NCBI RefSeq assembly: GCF_947488565.1 | Contig: NZ_CANKZC010000001.1 | Location: 186,001-250,000, forward strand | Direction of reading: 5' to 3' | DNA length: 64,000 nucleotides | Origin: an uncultured Psychrobacter sp. | Lineage (GTDB): Bacteria > Pseudomonadota > Gammaproteobacteria > Pseudomonadales > Moraxellaceae | Shown: in pieces, positions 45,944 through 56,205 of the stretch | Layout: the number at the start of each line of letters is the position of its first letter | Position numbering within the stretch: the first letter of the stretch is position 1 | Made by a program: the position numbers and the translations under genes | Notes under the pieces: generated by a model | What the model was told of the DNA's origin: nothing | Databases searched by the model: none | The model's input: only the letters and a program-made list of their open reading frames with translations

Positions 45944-48900
45944 TTAAGCTGGTTCAGCTACTGTATGTTCGCTAAAATAATGCAGTAGCTCTTGGATAGC
46001 AGTGACCCGCTGCTGCGGTGTCTCAAGTTTATCGGCGTCATTATAACGAATACCTGAAGCGCCGTTCATACGATAACGTTGACCATCAGATTGAATCAAT
46101 TTAATGATTGCCAAAGCGTCAACTGGTGTATCAGGCGCAAATTCTAGCGTCACACTATGACTATTGGCATCAATTTTGTTAATTTTTAATGGCTCTGTCT
46201 GTAAGCGCAGCTCATGAATGGCAAATAGCTGCTTGGTTTGATCTGGCAGCACGCCAAAACGGTCGATCATTTCAGTACGTATGTCGATCAAGGTTTCTTT
46301 ACTATCCGCGTTACTGATCCGTTTATAAAATAATAGGCGCTGGTGTACATCGTGCAGATACTCTTCTGGTATCAGTGCTGAGCTGTGTAAGTTTATTTCA
46401 CTGGTTAACGATAACGGCGTGCTCAAATCTGGCTCTTTGCCTGCCTTGATAGCTTTGGTAGCCCGTTCGAGCATATCCATATACAGACTAAAACCAATTG
46501 CCTGCATATTACCGCTTTGCTGTTTACCTAGGATTTCACCAGCACCGCGAATCTCTAAATCTTCACTCGCCAGCATAAAGCCTGCACCCAATGTATTGGC
46601 GCGCTCAATCGCATGTAATCGGCGTTTGGCATCCCCTTTAAGGCCCTTAAGCGATGGTACTAATAGATAGCAGTAGGCTTGATGATGACTGCGACCGACA
46701 CGGCCACGCAACTGATGCAGCTGAGCCAGGCCAAATTTGTCAGCGCGCTCAATAATAATAGTATTGGCATTTGGTACATCAATACCAGTTTCGATAATGG
46801 TTGTGCAAATCAACACATTGAATTTTTTATGGTAGTACTGCTGCATGATTTGTTCAAGCTGACGCTCCTGCATCTGTCCATGAGCGACCCCTACACGCGC
46901 CTCTGGTACTAGCTCGCGAATAGTCTCTGCCATACGCTCAATACTGGCGACATCATTATGCAATAAGTATACCTGTCCGCCGCGTAACAACTCACGTAAA
47001 ATAGCCTCTTTCATCAAAGCTTCTGTCTTTTGCATGACAAAAGTTTTAATAGCCAAGCGACGTGCAGGCGGGGTTGCAATAATAGACATATCACGCATAC
47101 CAGATAGCGCCATGTTAAGCGTTCTAGGTATCGGTGTCGCTGTCATCGACAAACTATCTACATCAGTCTGAATAGCCTTAATACGCTCTTTGTGACGTAC
47201 ACCAAAGCGATGTTCTTCATCGACGATCATCAACCCCAAGTTAGAAAACTTGACATCAGGCTGTAACAGCTTATGCGTACCTATCACAATATCAACTTTA
47301 CCAGCAGCCAAATCTGCTAGCACTGTCTCCTGATGCTTTTTACCACCAAACCGTGATAAGGTCTCGATACGGACTGGCCAATCAGCAAAACGGTCGCGGA
47401 AGTTGTCTTCATGCTGTCCTGCAAGCAAAGTAGTCGGTACTAATACGGCAACCTGATAACCGGCGCTGACGGCAATAAACGCAGCTCGCATGGCAACCTC
47501 TGTTTTACCAAAGCCCACGTCACCACAAATAAGACGATCCATCGGCTGGTTTTGTCTCATATCTTCGATAACCGCGTGAATAGCGTTGGCTTGATCAGGG
47601 GTCTCTTCAAAAGCAAACTGGCTGGCAAACAGATCATACTGTGAGATATCTATTTTAAAATGAATACCCACTTTGGCTTCGCGCCTTGCTTGCATATTGA
47701 GCAGCTCTGCCGCCACATCGTGAATTTGCTGCAATGCTTTTTGCTTGGCTTTGTCCCACTTCCCACTACCAATTTTGTGTAGAGGAGCAAGTGCTGGATC
47801 ACCGCCACTGTAACGACTGATCATTTGTAGACTGGCTACTGGTACATAAATACTGGCATCATCGGCGTATTTTAGATGAATAAATTCTTGCTCACCGTCA
47901 CCCACATCTAAAATAATGAGGCCATTATAGCGACCAATACCATGCTCGATATGCACAATAGGACTGCCTTGTGTCATTTCAGTGACACTTTTGACCAAGA
48001 ACTCTTCTGATACACCACTTTGTCGACGGCGACGTGTTTGCAGTACTTGCCTACCGAATAGCTGAGTCTCACTAATCAGCACCAAACGTTCGGGGACAAA
48101 GACTCCGCGCTCAATCGGTGCAACTGTCAGACCAACATATGGTTTTTGGCTTGAATTGTTGTCACTGACCTTGTCTGCTGCTAAAAAATCTTTGAAGCTG
48201 TCATAGGTTTTGATATCAATTTTACCTTTGAACAGCTCAATGAGAATCTCTCGACGACCTGCAGTTTCAGCGACAATTAATACTGGCGTACCTGTTTCTA
48301 CCTGCAGCTGTAAAAAATACAACAGTTCGGCTAAAGGTTCTGCCTTTTGGTGGTTTACTGTCAGTTGTGGCGGCATTTGAGCGCTTAATGTGACCAGGCC
48401 TTGCTGTTTGGTTTGCAATACAGTAGATGCGGATGCTTCTTGGCCATTGAGATCTGCTACATCTGTCATAGATGCAAGCTCTTCTCTCGCACTTAGTATC
48501 ACTCGTGGATACTGGTTTAAATGCTCATTCAGCGTATTGGATAATAAATACAATAGCTCTGGTGCTACGATAGGTTTATCAATATCATGACGACGCTCTT
48601 CATAGCGGCGCTGGATTTGTGACCAGTAATCTGCTTGGCGCTCATTGATTAGCTCATCTGTAATTAACAAAGCATCTTTAGGCAAATAATTGAATAAGCT
48701 ACTCTCTTGCTGCCAATCTTTTAGATCAAAAAACAGCGGTTGATAATATTCAAGCCCACTACTCGCAATTCCTGCCATCACATCTTTATGTAATTCAGAT
48801 TTACGGCTACTAGCATTTGGGAACATTGCAGCAAAATTCATGCGAAAAGTGTCTTTCCCATCTTCTAAAGGAAACTCTTTTGCAGGTAGTATTTGAAACT

Positions 48901-49648
48901 TCTTAATAGGTTTAGAGATATCGGGCAATTTATGCAACAACGATAGCGACTCTTGACCCATACTTTTATCATTACCGGAGACCATGGCCTTTAGATCATC
49001 ATCGGTCAATGTACGCTGAGTCTGCGGGTGAAAAAAACGAATTGTCTCAATTTCATCATCAAATAAATCTAGGCGCAGTGGGAAGGGCTGCCCCATCGCA
49101 AAAATATCAATAATACTACCGCGTACTGCAAACTCGCCTGGCTCAAATACATTGTCAACCGCACGGTAGCCCGCTTTCGCTAGTAGCTCACGTTGAGTAT
49201 GGATATCAAATTGATCACCAACACCTAAATCAAAGTGTTGTCCAATCAGCCAGCTAGGCGGTGCAACGCGATGCATCAAAGCTTGTACAGATATAAGTAG
49301 CACACCTGACGTTGGCATATCTGTCAATAAGTTGATTCGTTCACTAACGATATCTTGGTGCGGGGACAGCTCGTCATACGTTAGCGTCTCCCAGTCGGGA
49401 AAGACATAAGCATCAACGCCGCAAAATGCCAGTTCAGTCTCTATCTGGTTGAGCTGGTTTTGATCTCGAGCTACGACCACTTTTAAACGATCTGACATCT
49501 CCCATATAGTCGTTTTGACCAAACTTGCTAGCCATAGACTGCCTACTGCACCATGTACGGGTGCAAGCCAGCGTCTTTGCAAGTTTTGGATCGGAAATAG
49601 CTGTTCATTAATGGGAGCAAAAGCGTCAGTTAAGGCAGTGATAGACAT
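45944..49648 (-). CDS. mfd: Transcription-repair coupling factor Mfd
   Basis: The 1234-residue translocase removes stalled RNA polymerase from damaged DNA and recruits UvrA. Visible in order: the UvrB-like N-terminal module (about 20-350), the RNA polymerase-interacting domain beginning near PIVHIEHGIGRYNGL (about 555), the helicase motor with Walker A GDVGFGKTEVA, DEEHRFG, SMTATPIPRTL and QLRGRVGRS, and the C-terminal TRCF domain. It is about 85 residues longer than E. coli Mfd (1148), the excess apparently spread through the N-terminal half. The ATG has no strong ribosome-binding site. Confidence 0.97.
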   Translation of the reverse strand: MSITALTDAFAPINEQLFPIQNLQRRWLAPVHGAVGSLWLASLVKTTIWEMSDRLKVVVARDQNQLNQIETELAFCGVDAYVFPDWETLTYDELSPHQDIVSERINLLTDMPTSGVLLISVQALMHRVAPPSWLIGQHFDLGVGDQFDIHTQRELLAKAGYRAVDNVFEPGEFAVRGSIIDIFAMGQPFPLRLDLFDDEIETIRFFHPQTQRTLTDDDLKAMVSGNDKSMGQESLSLLHKLPDISKPIKKFQILPAKEFPLEDGKDTFRMNFAAMFPNASSRKSELHKDVMAGIASSGLEYYQPLFFDLKDWQQESSLFNYLPKDALLITDELINERQADYWSQIQRRYEERRHDIDKPIVAPELLYLLSNTLNEHLNQYPRVILSAREELASMTDVADLNGQEASASTVLQTKQQGLVTLSAQMPPQLTVNHQKAEPLAELLYFLQLQVETGTPVLIVAETAGRREILIELFKGKIDIKTYDSFKDFLAADKVSDNNSSQKPYVGLTVAPIERGVFVPERLVLISETQLFGRQVLQTRRRRQSGVSEEFLVKSVTEMTQGSPIVHIEHGIGRYNGLIILDVGDGEQEFIHLKYADDASIYVPVASLQMISRYSGGDPALAPLHKIGSGKWDKAKQKALQQIHDVAAELLNMQARREAKVGIHFKIDISQYDLFASQFAFEETPDQANAIHAVIEDMRQNQPMDRLICGDVGFGKTEVAMRAAFIAVSAGYQVAVLVPTTLLAGQHEDNFRDRFADWPVRIETLSRFGGKKHQETVLADLAAGKVDIVIGTHKLLQPDVKFSNLGLMIVDEEHRFGVRHKERIKAIQTDVDSLSMTATPIPRTLNMALSGMRDMSIIATPPARRLAIKTFVMQKTEALMKEAILRELLRGGQVYLLHNDVASIERMAETIRELVPEARVGVAHGQMQERQLEQIMQQYYHKKFNVLICTTIIETGIDVPNANTIIIERADKFGLAQLHQLRGRVGRSHHQAYCYLLVPSLKGLKGDAKRRLHAIERANTLGAGFMLASEDLEIRGAGEILGKQQSGNMQAIGFSLYMDMLERATKAIKAGKEPDLSTPLSLTSEINLHSSALIPEEYLHDVHQRLLFYKRISNADSKETLIDIRTEMIDRFGVLPDQTKQLFAIHELRLQTEPLKINKIDANSHSVTLEFAPDTPVDALAIIKLIQSDGQRYRMNGASGIRYNDADKLETPQQRVTAIQELLHYFSEHTVAEPA

Positions 49649-50052
49649 AGCAGGTAGGATCTATTTAAGAATCTGGCAGTTATTATACGAATATTTTTGC
49701 AATTGACCAAAACTAATTTACACTTTAACAGGCTGCTACGATTTGACAAAACTAAACGGTTTGTTAACATGGCACGCTTTTGGCTATTCTTGTTTTAAGC
49801 TAACTTTCCATTGTTAGCATTTAATTATTTCTATATAAACTTTTGCATAGTATTTTGAATAAATACCTCCTATACATGACTTTTATTGAGTCTCGATTAT
49901 TCAGTAGTTTGTACTCTTTGTAAAGCGCCAACAGCATTTTTACATTACCTAAAATCTAAAGCTTGTAGCTGCCAAAAACTATTTATTAGTCATAAATAGT
50001 CGATACTTTGACGGTGTCCAGCTCAGCTAACTCATCAGGAGATTCGTCACCT
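49649..50052. other. Divergent region between mfd and the BCCT gene
   Basis: About 400 AT-rich bases holding both promoters. An AGGAG at 50038-50042 lies about ten bases before the BCCT ATG. No other gene, repeat or stable hairpin was found. Confidence 0.4.
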
Positions 50053-51687
50053 ATGAACGAGCAAAAACAGATTCCAAAGCCCCTTCTCGATAAATTTCGT
50101 CGCAGGCTTTATACCACTGAACATACAGTTGGTGAAAATAACACTGAAATATTGGGTTTAGATTTACACAGACCTGTATTCTTCTTTACTGCTATTGCCG
50201 TTGTTGGCTTTGTATTATTTGCTTTATTACTACCTAATATAGCCAATTCTTGGCTTAATGGTACCAAAGATTGGGTGGTCAATGGTTTTGACTGGCTCTT
50301 TGTCAGCACAGCCAATATTATGGTGATATTTAGTCTGATATTGGTTGTGTCTCCCTATGGCAGCATCCGAATTGGCGGTATAAATGCCAAACCTGAGTTC
50401 AATCGGCGCTCGTGGCTCTCCATGTTGTTCGCAGCTGGCATGGGCATCGGCCTTATGTTTTGGAGTGTGGCTGAGCCATTGGCTTATGCAAGCGGTTGGG
50501 CAGGTACACCACTTGGTGTCGCAGCAGGTAGCCCTGAAGCTTACCATGCGGCTATGGGTGCGACCATGTATCACTGGGGTTTGCACCCTTGGGGTATCTA
50601 TGCAGTAGTTGGTTTGTCATTGGCCCTATTTGCTTACAATTTTCGCTTTCCGTTGACCATGCGCTCCGTATTCTATCCTATTTTTAAAGAAAAGACGTGG
50701 GGGCTGCCTGGACATATTATTGATATATTGGCCGTACTAGCGACGATATTTGGTCTAGCGACTTCGCTGGGTTTGGGTGCTCAACAAGCGGCCAGCGGGC
50801 TTAATTATTTGTTTGGTTGGGACTTTGCAGGTAATTCGCTTGAGATTACCATTATAGTTGTAGTGACTGCTCTTGCTACAATATCTGTAGCACGTGGCCT
50901 TGATGGCGGGGTTAAGCTATTGAGTAACGTCAATATGTTGGTCGCTTTATCTTTGTTGCTGTTTGTGTTTTTCGTTGGCAACTCAATCGGATTGCTGAGC
51001 AAAATCGGTGCCACTGCTGTTGATTATGCCACTTATATTATCCCGTTATCAAATCCTATAGGCCGCGGTGACGACGAATTCTTTCATGGCTGGACAGTGT
51101 TTTATTGGGCATGGTGGATCAGCTGGTCACCTTTTGTAGGTATGTTTATTGCTCGTATCTCAAAAGGCCGTACAGTACGTGAGTTTATTACCTCAGTGAT
51201 GTTGGCTCCTACGCTTGTAACCATCGTCTGGATGACGGTATTTGGACAGTCAGGATTGAGTCAATATGACAATCAAGTCGGTGAGCTGGCAGGAGGGGTC
51301 AGTGATGCTTCCTTAACCTTATTTCAGATGCTGGCAAATCTTCCTCTAGGGACCATTACCTCTTTAATTGCTATTATTCTAGTAATGGTGTTTTTTGTGA
51401 CCTCATCAGACTCAGGCTCTTTGGTAGTTGATACGATTACGGCAGGGGGTAAGCTTGAAGCTTCAATATATCAGCGTATATTTTGGGCTGTTGCTCAAGG
51501 ACTTATCGCTATTGCTCTTCTCTATGGCGGCGGTGCGCAAGCCCTAAAAACCATTCAAGCAGGCTCAGTAAGTACGGGCTTGCCTTTTACCTCAGTGTTG
51601 ATCGTTATGTGTATTAGCTTGTGGCTTGGTCTACGCAGGATTTATAAAGCACGCGAACAGCTACTCTCAGAGCTTGAAAAGTACTAA
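50053..51687 (+). CDS. BCCT-family betaine/choline/carnitine transporter
   Basis: The 544-residue protein has about 12 membrane helices. The BCCT signatures are GMGIGLMFWSVAEPL (glycine-rich helix and Trp-containing substrate site) and WTVFYWAWWISWSPFVGMFI with the conserved tryptophan box. These transporters take up betaine, choline or related osmolytes with sodium or protons, often under salt stress. The cytoplasmic C-terminus is short, so osmosensing like BetP is less likely. The ATG at 50053 is chosen for the AGGAG upstream; a TTG at 50008 is possible. It ends at a strong terminator shared with rraA. Confidence 0.93.
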   Translation: MNEQKQIPKPLLDKFRRRLYTTEHTVGENNTEILGLDLHRPVFFFTAIAVVGFVLFALLLPNIANSWLNGTKDWVVNGFDWLFVSTANIMVIFSLILVVSPYGSIRIGGINAKPEFNRRSWLSMLFAAGMGIGLMFWSVAEPLAYASGWAGTPLGVAAGSPEAYHAAMGATMYHWGLHPWGIYAVVGLSLALFAYNFRFPLTMRSVFYPIFKEKTWGLPGHIIDILAVLATIFGLATSLGLGAQQAASGLNYLFGWDFAGNSLEITIIVVVTALATISVARGLDGGVKLLSNVNMLVALSLLLFVFFVGNSIGLLSKIGATAVDYATYIIPLSNPIGRGDDEFFHGWTVFYWAWWISWSPFVGMFIARISKGRTVREFITSVMLAPTLVTIVWMTVFGQSGLSQYDNQVGELAGGVSDASLTLFQMLANLPLGTITSLIAIILVMVFFVTSSDSGSLVVDTITAGGKLEASIYQRIFWAVAQGLIAIALLYGGGAQALKTIQAGSVSTGLPFTSVLIVMCISLWLGLRRIYKAREQLLSELEKY

Positions 51688-51707
51688 TGAATCATTTACT
51701 TTCAACC

Positions 51708-51743
51708 AAAAAACCCAGTTCCGTAATTTGAACTGGGTTTTTT
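51708..51743. terminator. Bidirectional terminator (BCCT / rraA)
   Basis: AAAAAACCCAGTT (51708-51720) pairs perfectly with AACTGGGTTTTTT (51731-51743) around a ten-base loop. Confidence 0.92.
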
Positions 51744-51800
51744 AATTATCATATAATTACTTGTAATATATAATTACAATCGATTTATACCAACAATATC

Positions 51801-52337
51801 TTACGCTATTAAAGACTTATGACTTGCAATAATGCCATTATTGTCTGCATAGACAAACATGCCAGAATTTAAAGTCAGGTCGCCAAAGCTAATTTCAATA
51901 TCTGTTTGACCCTCATCTCGGCGTGTTGACTTGCGCGGGATACAGCCTAATGCCATCACACCGATATCCATTTGCGCCATGTCATCGACATCACGGACGC
52001 AGCCATACACAATAACTCCAGCCCAGCCATTATCAATCGCTGACTGTGCAATCATATCGCCGAGCAGCGCACAGCGCATTGAACCACCACCATCGACGAC
52101 CAGCACTTTGCCTGCACCGTTATCGTCTTTGCCATTACTATTCAACAATGCTTTCACACGGCTATTATCTTCAAAGCATTTTACTGTCACAACTTCGCCG
52201 CAAAACTTATCTTTTGCGCCAAAACTATGAAAGGATTTACCCTCAATATTTGGTAAGCAGACTTGTGATTCAGGATTGGCATCCAATAAATCACAGGTTA
52301 CAAAGTTCTCTTTATTCATTGCTGTTGATTCTGACAT
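51801..52337 (-). CDS. rraA: RraA-family protein
   Basis: The 178-residue protein has the RraA/aldolase-like fold signatures: FVTCDLLDAN at the start, VVDGGGSMRCALLGDMIAQ and NGWAGVIVYGCVRDVD in the middle, and GCIPRKSTRRDEG near the end. In E. coli RraA binds RNase E and lowers its activity; other members are 4-hydroxy-4-methyl-2-oxoglutarate aldolases. The conserved G-D-N4-A and R-D pairs used by the aldolases are present, so either activity is possible. AGGAG lies nine bases upstream of the ATG at 52337. Confidence 0.92.
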   Translation of the reverse strand: MSESTAMNKENFVTCDLLDANPESQVCLPNIEGKSFHSFGAKDKFCGEVVTVKCFEDNSRVKALLNSNGKDDNGAGKVLVVDGGGSMRCALLGDMIAQSAIDNGWAGVIVYGCVRDVDDMAQMDIGVMALGCIPRKSTRRDEGQTDIEISFGDLTLNSGMFVYADNNGIIASHKSLIA

Positions 52338-52488
52338 AGCTATTTACTCCTTGTTAATGACTATCAGTTATTTTGCAATCTATGGTCTTACTATTATTGA
52401 TATTACTTTATCGGCAAATGCTTAGGCTATTTTCTTCCAAACAAGTTTGGTCGTTTGGCCTAACTTACCGACATAGTAATGTCGTGAT

Positions 52489-53214
52489 TCATTTTTTGAC
52501 ACGAGTCATGGCTAGCATCTGCTTATTCTCGATAATATCAGTCATACTGGGCTTTGATTCAGAGAGCTTTGATTCAGAACGATAATCGCTGTATTTGCGA
52601 CGTTCGTACATATCATGGGCGGTCATTGCCATCGAAATCGCGACACGCTTGGCTGAGATGGGGTGCAGCGGTAATGATTCAGACACTAAAGGCGAGATGA
52701 TTTTAAAGGCTTTTTGACTAATGCTCTCGATTGGTCGACCTTTATGCTTACCCAATAATAAAGAGGGACGAAAAACAGCCAAACGCTCAAACCCTAGGCT
52801 CATAATGGTTTGTTCAGTTTCTGCTTTTACTCTATTGTATAAAAACCGACTATCAACGTCAGCATTCATTGCAGACAATAAAAAAAAGTTTTTAACCCCT
52901 CTATCAAAGCATAACTTGGCAAAACTTACGTTATAGTCATAATCTACTTTTCGAAAAGCCTCATCGCTGCCTGCTTGCTTCTTAGTTGTACCAAGGCAAC
53001 TGAAAGCATCCGTTGTGGCATCCACACCGATGTTTGCAAAAACGTCGGCCAAATTATCAAAGTCACTCACCTGATAGAATCTCATACTAGCATTTATATA
53101 CCTCGGTGGACGTCTGGCAATGACTATTAATGTATCATAGAGTTCACTAAGCTGCTTTGCAAGATGCTGACCAACCAAGCCTGTCGCGCCAATTAAAATT
53201 GCTTTTTGCTGCAT
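52489..53214 (-). CDS. NAD(P)-binding Rossmann oxidoreductase (atypical SDR)
   Basis: The 241-residue protein begins MQQKAILIGATGLVGQHLA, the NAD(P)-binding GxxGxxG of atypical SDR / NmrA-like proteins. It continues with DAFSCLGTTKKQAGS, NFFLLSAMNAD and YNRVKAETEQ, a layout shared with the HTATIP2-like oxidoreductase group. The catalytic YxxxK is represented by YNRVK. The substrate is unknown. Near the C-terminus SESK is repeated (SESKLSESK) by a 15-base tandem duplication. GGATAGGAT precedes the ATG. Confidence 0.82.
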   Translation of the reverse strand: MQQKAILIGATGLVGQHLAKQLSELYDTLIVIARRPPRYINASMRFYQVSDFDNLADVFANIGVDATTDAFSCLGTTKKQAGSDEAFRKVDYDYNVSFAKLCFDRGVKNFFLLSAMNADVDSRFLYNRVKAETEQTIMSLGFERLAVFRPSLLLGKHKGRPIESISQKAFKIISPLVSESLPLHPISAKRVAISMAMTAHDMYERRKYSDYRSESKLSESKPSMTDIIENKQMLAMTRVKK

Positions 53215-53774
53215 ATCCTATCCATTATTCATAATCGTAAAGTATTATAGACACTATTTTATGACTTTTAGGTTTATGGTTTTTGAGTCGTACTATAAAA
53301 GATTCACTATAAAACCCATACAGTGCGTGGTTAGTAACCTACTGGTTGCACGTCAAACGGACTATACCCTATATTATATGGCAGTATCATAACTAAGTTA
53401 CCCTATAACTGTCGCTACTATTCATAATTTATTGTAAGAGTTTTTATCAATGGTTCGATTATTAACCACTATTGCTCTATATACCCAACTTTATACATAT
53501 TAGCATAACGACACATACAACTTCTTTTCGCTTTGATGGTCAAATATATTGTTCTAAGCTCAATAATTTGCTAATATATCCGGCTTTACATGTCATAGCT
53601 ATTTAATTATTCCAGATGGCTTTGACGCTACCGATGATTTATCAATATTAGAAAGTCTAATATTGGACATCGATATCATGTTTGACGAGACGGCTGCTCG
53701 TCACCGATGATTGTTAAACTCATTATTCCAATCAACATTCATATTTTTATCTGTCTTTCATAAAGGAGATACGC
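53215..53774 (+). other. Long leader region upstream of rpsT with two hairpins
   Basis: 560 bases without a gene. Near the rpsT end are a perfect 10-pair hairpin, CAATATTAGA (53642-53651) and TCTAATATTG (53655-53664), and a 6-pair hairpin GACGAG / CTCGTC (53683-53701). Neither is followed by a T-run, so they look like leader structures rather than terminators. AAAGGAG lies at 53762-53768. Confidence 0.55.
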
Positions 53775-54041
53775 GTGGCTAACACTGCACAAGCTCGTAA
53801 ACGCGCCCGTCAAAACACTAAACGTCGCCAAAACTCAGCGTCACAACGCTCTATGGTTCGTACTTATTTAAAGCGTGTTGATGCGGCAATCGAATCTAAA
53901 GATTATGATGCAGCTACCGAAGCTTACAAAAAAGCGGTACCTGTTCTTGATCGTATGGCTGACAAAGGCATTATTCATAAGAATAAATCTGCCCGTCGTA
54001 AGAGCCGTCTGAACAAAGCTATCAAAGCTCTTCAAGCTTAA
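53775..54041 (+). CDS. rpsT: 30S ribosomal protein S20
   Basis: The 88-residue basic protein begins [19 protein letters not shown] and has [10 protein letters not shown] near the end, matching S20, a primary 16S rRNA binder. The start is GTG at 53775 with AAAGGAG at good spacing; rpsT often has a weak start codon and is autoregulated in E. coli. A terminator follows directly. Confidence 0.98.
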   Translation: MANTAQARKRARQNTKRRQNSASQRSMVRTYLKRVDAAIESKDYDAATEAYKKAVPVLDRMADKGIIHKNKSARRKSRLNKAIKALQA

Positions 54042-54066
54042 GATTAGTAGCTTTAATAAGGGTTCA

Positions 54067-54100
54067 TAAAAAAACCTTGTCCTAGTGGCAAGGTTTTTTT
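54067..54100. terminator. Bidirectional terminator (rpsT / histidine phosphatase)
   Basis: AAAACCTTG (54071-54079) pairs with CAAGGTTTT (54089-54097), flanked by A and T runs. Confidence 0.88.
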
Positions 54101-54165
54101 ATATCTATTCAAAATCTCATATTTAATGCTGTCCCTCGTAGTTTTAACCTTGCGCCGCTTTAATA

Positions 54166-54999
54166 CTACGTCCATCTCACTTTCGGCGGTAACAATAGCT
54201 TACTAGGATGAAAACCAGCAGCACGGTAGCTATCTATTAACGTATTGATTGGGCGAACATAAACCTCACCGCGCCAAACAAAATACGCATTAGCCTGCTC
54301 AAATGGCTTATCATCAAACCATAAAAACACGCCTTCCATCATTTTGGGCCAGTCGTTCCAATCAATCTCAATCACATCGAACATGATCGCTAAAAAAGCA
54401 GATAGTAACGTATCATGACTCACTGCCAACATTAAATGTCCATGCTGTGGCTGGTTTTGATAAAAAAGTGATAAAATATCGAGTCCACCTTGATAGGCAT
54501 TTTTTGTACCTTCAAGGTTACCTTGCAAAAAACGATTGATAAAATTGAGCACACCAATCTCTTTAAAGACCGCATTCGCAATTTCAGGCTCAGTCACCAA
54601 GCTACCTGGCTCAACCAATAACGATTGATGCGCTATCGGTCTTTGTAATCCTGCACCTTCTTGCATTAGCTGCGCGGTATCAATACAACGTCCAATAGGG
54701 CTTGAGATGCTATCTACGTCGAGAGAATATGGTAGATGACCAGCTAACCAGCGTCCCCAAGACTTTGCTAATACGCGTCCTTTAGGTGTAAGTGGCAGCT
54801 GGTAGCTGGCAAAACCGTTACCATCGGAGCGCTCACGCAAAGAGTGTCTAGTAAACAAGATCAAGCGCTTATTCTCGGGTAACAAGTTAACCGAAGAAAT
54901 CATACTATCAGGCAAATGCGCCGGGGCAGGCGCGCTCATCTTAAGAGGCTTTTGAGCATTGGACTGCTCAGAACGTGATGATTCAGAAAATTTACTCAT
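54166..54999 (-). CDS. Histidine phosphatase superfamily protein
   Basis: The 277-residue protein has an RHSLRERSDG motif (Arg51, His52 as phosphate acceptor, Arg55) and a second catalytic segment VSHDTLLSAFLA (about residue 194), with PLTPKGRVLAKSWG between, which is the layout of the acid-phosphatase branch of the histidine phosphatase clan. Residues 1-40 are a Ser/Pro-rich tail without a convincing signal peptide, so a cytoplasmic site is assumed. The substrate is not known. It is followed by the terminator shared with rpsT. Confidence 0.8.
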   Translation of the reverse strand: MSKFSESSRSEQSNAQKPLKMSAPAPAHLPDSMISSVNLLPENKRLILFTRHSLRERSDGNGFASYQLPLTPKGRVLAKSWGRWLAGHLPYSLDVDSISSPIGRCIDTAQLMQEGAGLQRPIAHQSLLVEPGSLVTEPEIANAVFKEIGVLNFINRFLQGNLEGTKNAYQGGLDILSLFYQNQPQHGHLMLAVSHDTLLSAFLAIMFDVIEIDWNDWPKMMEGVFLWFDDKPFEQANAYFVWRGEVYVRPINTLIDSYRAAGFHPSKLLLPPKVRWT

Positions 55000-55181
55000 A
55001 GCAGCTAGCGTAGCAGATTATTGGATACTAGTGAACGAAATATGAGCAGACCAACAATAAAAATGTCAGTAACAAAGTATAACGATAGGTAAGTCTTATA
55101 GAGACTACAACACCAAATGCTCATGGCTTACAGTCCGCATTATGTAGGCTGTATCGCATAATTCACATCATTTAAGGTATG

Positions 55182-55988
55182 CTAGCCAATATCGATAACT
55201 CTATCCCACGCAAATTCAATCTCAGTGCTACTAACTTCGTTAGGATAGGCACGAGGATTGACAATCACGCGGGTATTACCAATACGGTAATCGAACGCTT
55301 CATGGGTATGACCGTGTACCCATAGGGTTGGTGCCCAATCCTTATGCATCCAGCTGGATAAATCACTCACAAAAGCTGCGTTACTGGGCAGCGTAGCATA
55401 CTTCTCAGAGACCGATAAGGCGCTAATACTATGATGAGTCATCACGATTGTTTTTTTACCTAACTGCTGCGCCTCAATCAACGCCTGCTTTAACCATTGG
55501 CGCTGTTGAATATGTAGCTCAATCGACACTTCAGGAGAAAATAGTCCATCACCTGCATATATCTGCTTATAATCACGCATAAAACGTTTAGCAACCACCA
55601 TCGTATCTTCATTGGCTTGATACTGATAATCTGTCCACAACGTACACCCCAAAATACGTACCTCACCAATATCGAGATGCTGGCACTGTAAGACGCGAAC
55701 GCCTAGCTGCGAATCGGTATTATAGTTATCCCAAGTGGCTAATTTTTTATCAAAATGCAATACATCTTCATTAAAGTACTCATGGTTACCTGCAATGGTA
55801 ATAAGGGGCACTTGCAGACGTTCTGCCTGCTCCTGTAACCATGGCATACCATTATCGCTGTTGGCAGTATCCCCTGCTACTAATACCACGTCAGCGTCAG
55901 TTTTGGGAATATGACCGACGGGATGTGATTGACGTGCATAACTGTCAATATGTAAGTCACTTAGTATCTGTAATTTCATATTATCCAT
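55182..55988 (-). CDS. Calcineurin-like metallophosphoesterase
   Basis: The 268-residue protein carries all five metallophosphoesterase blocks: SDLHID, VAGDTAN, AGNHEYFN, TMTHHS and VHGHTH. They bind a two-metal centre that hydrolyses phosphate mono- or diesters. No signal peptide. The overall plan is of the small bacterial cytosolic MPE group with undetermined substrate. An internal ATG three codons on is an equally plausible start. Confidence 0.88.
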   Translation of the reverse strand: MDNMKLQILSDLHIDSYARQSHPVGHIPKTDADVVLVAGDTANSDNGMPWLQEQAERLQVPLITIAGNHEYFNEDVLHFDKKLATWDNYNTDSQLGVRVLQCQHLDIGEVRILGCTLWTDYQYQANEDTMVVAKRFMRDYKQIYAGDGLFSPEVSIELHIQQRQWLKQALIEAQQLGKKTIVMTHHSISALSVSEKYATLPSNAAFVSDLSSWMHKDWAPTLWVHGHTHEAFDYRIGNTRVIVNPRAYPNEVSSTEIEFAWDRVIDIG

Positions 55989-56159
55989 TGTTGTCTAATA
56001 ACACCAGCTGTAGAAGCATCAAACAATGATCACAAGCATAAGTACTCTATTTGTGGTTTGCTTAGCACCGAGCAAGTTTGACACTGCCAATCATAGTTTC
56101 GCAACTGGTATACATATAAAGTTAAATAGTGTAGCACCTTTTTTGCTACCTACAAAAAG

Positions 56160-56184
56160 CAAAAATGCAGCTGTTTAAGCTGCA
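56160..56184 (-). terminator. Intrinsic terminator after pyrF
   Basis: TGCAGCT (56166-56172) and AGCTGCA (56178-56184) pair around GTTTA; on the minus strand five T follow. It ends the cmk-rpsA-ihfB-lapA-pyrF cluster. Confidence 0.75.
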
Positions 56185-56205
56185 CCTCTTATAACATTAT
56201 AAGCA

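Noticed and set aside
50230..50586. A minus-strand frame opposite the BCCT gene.
   Set aside because: Antisense shadow of a well-supported transporter gene.
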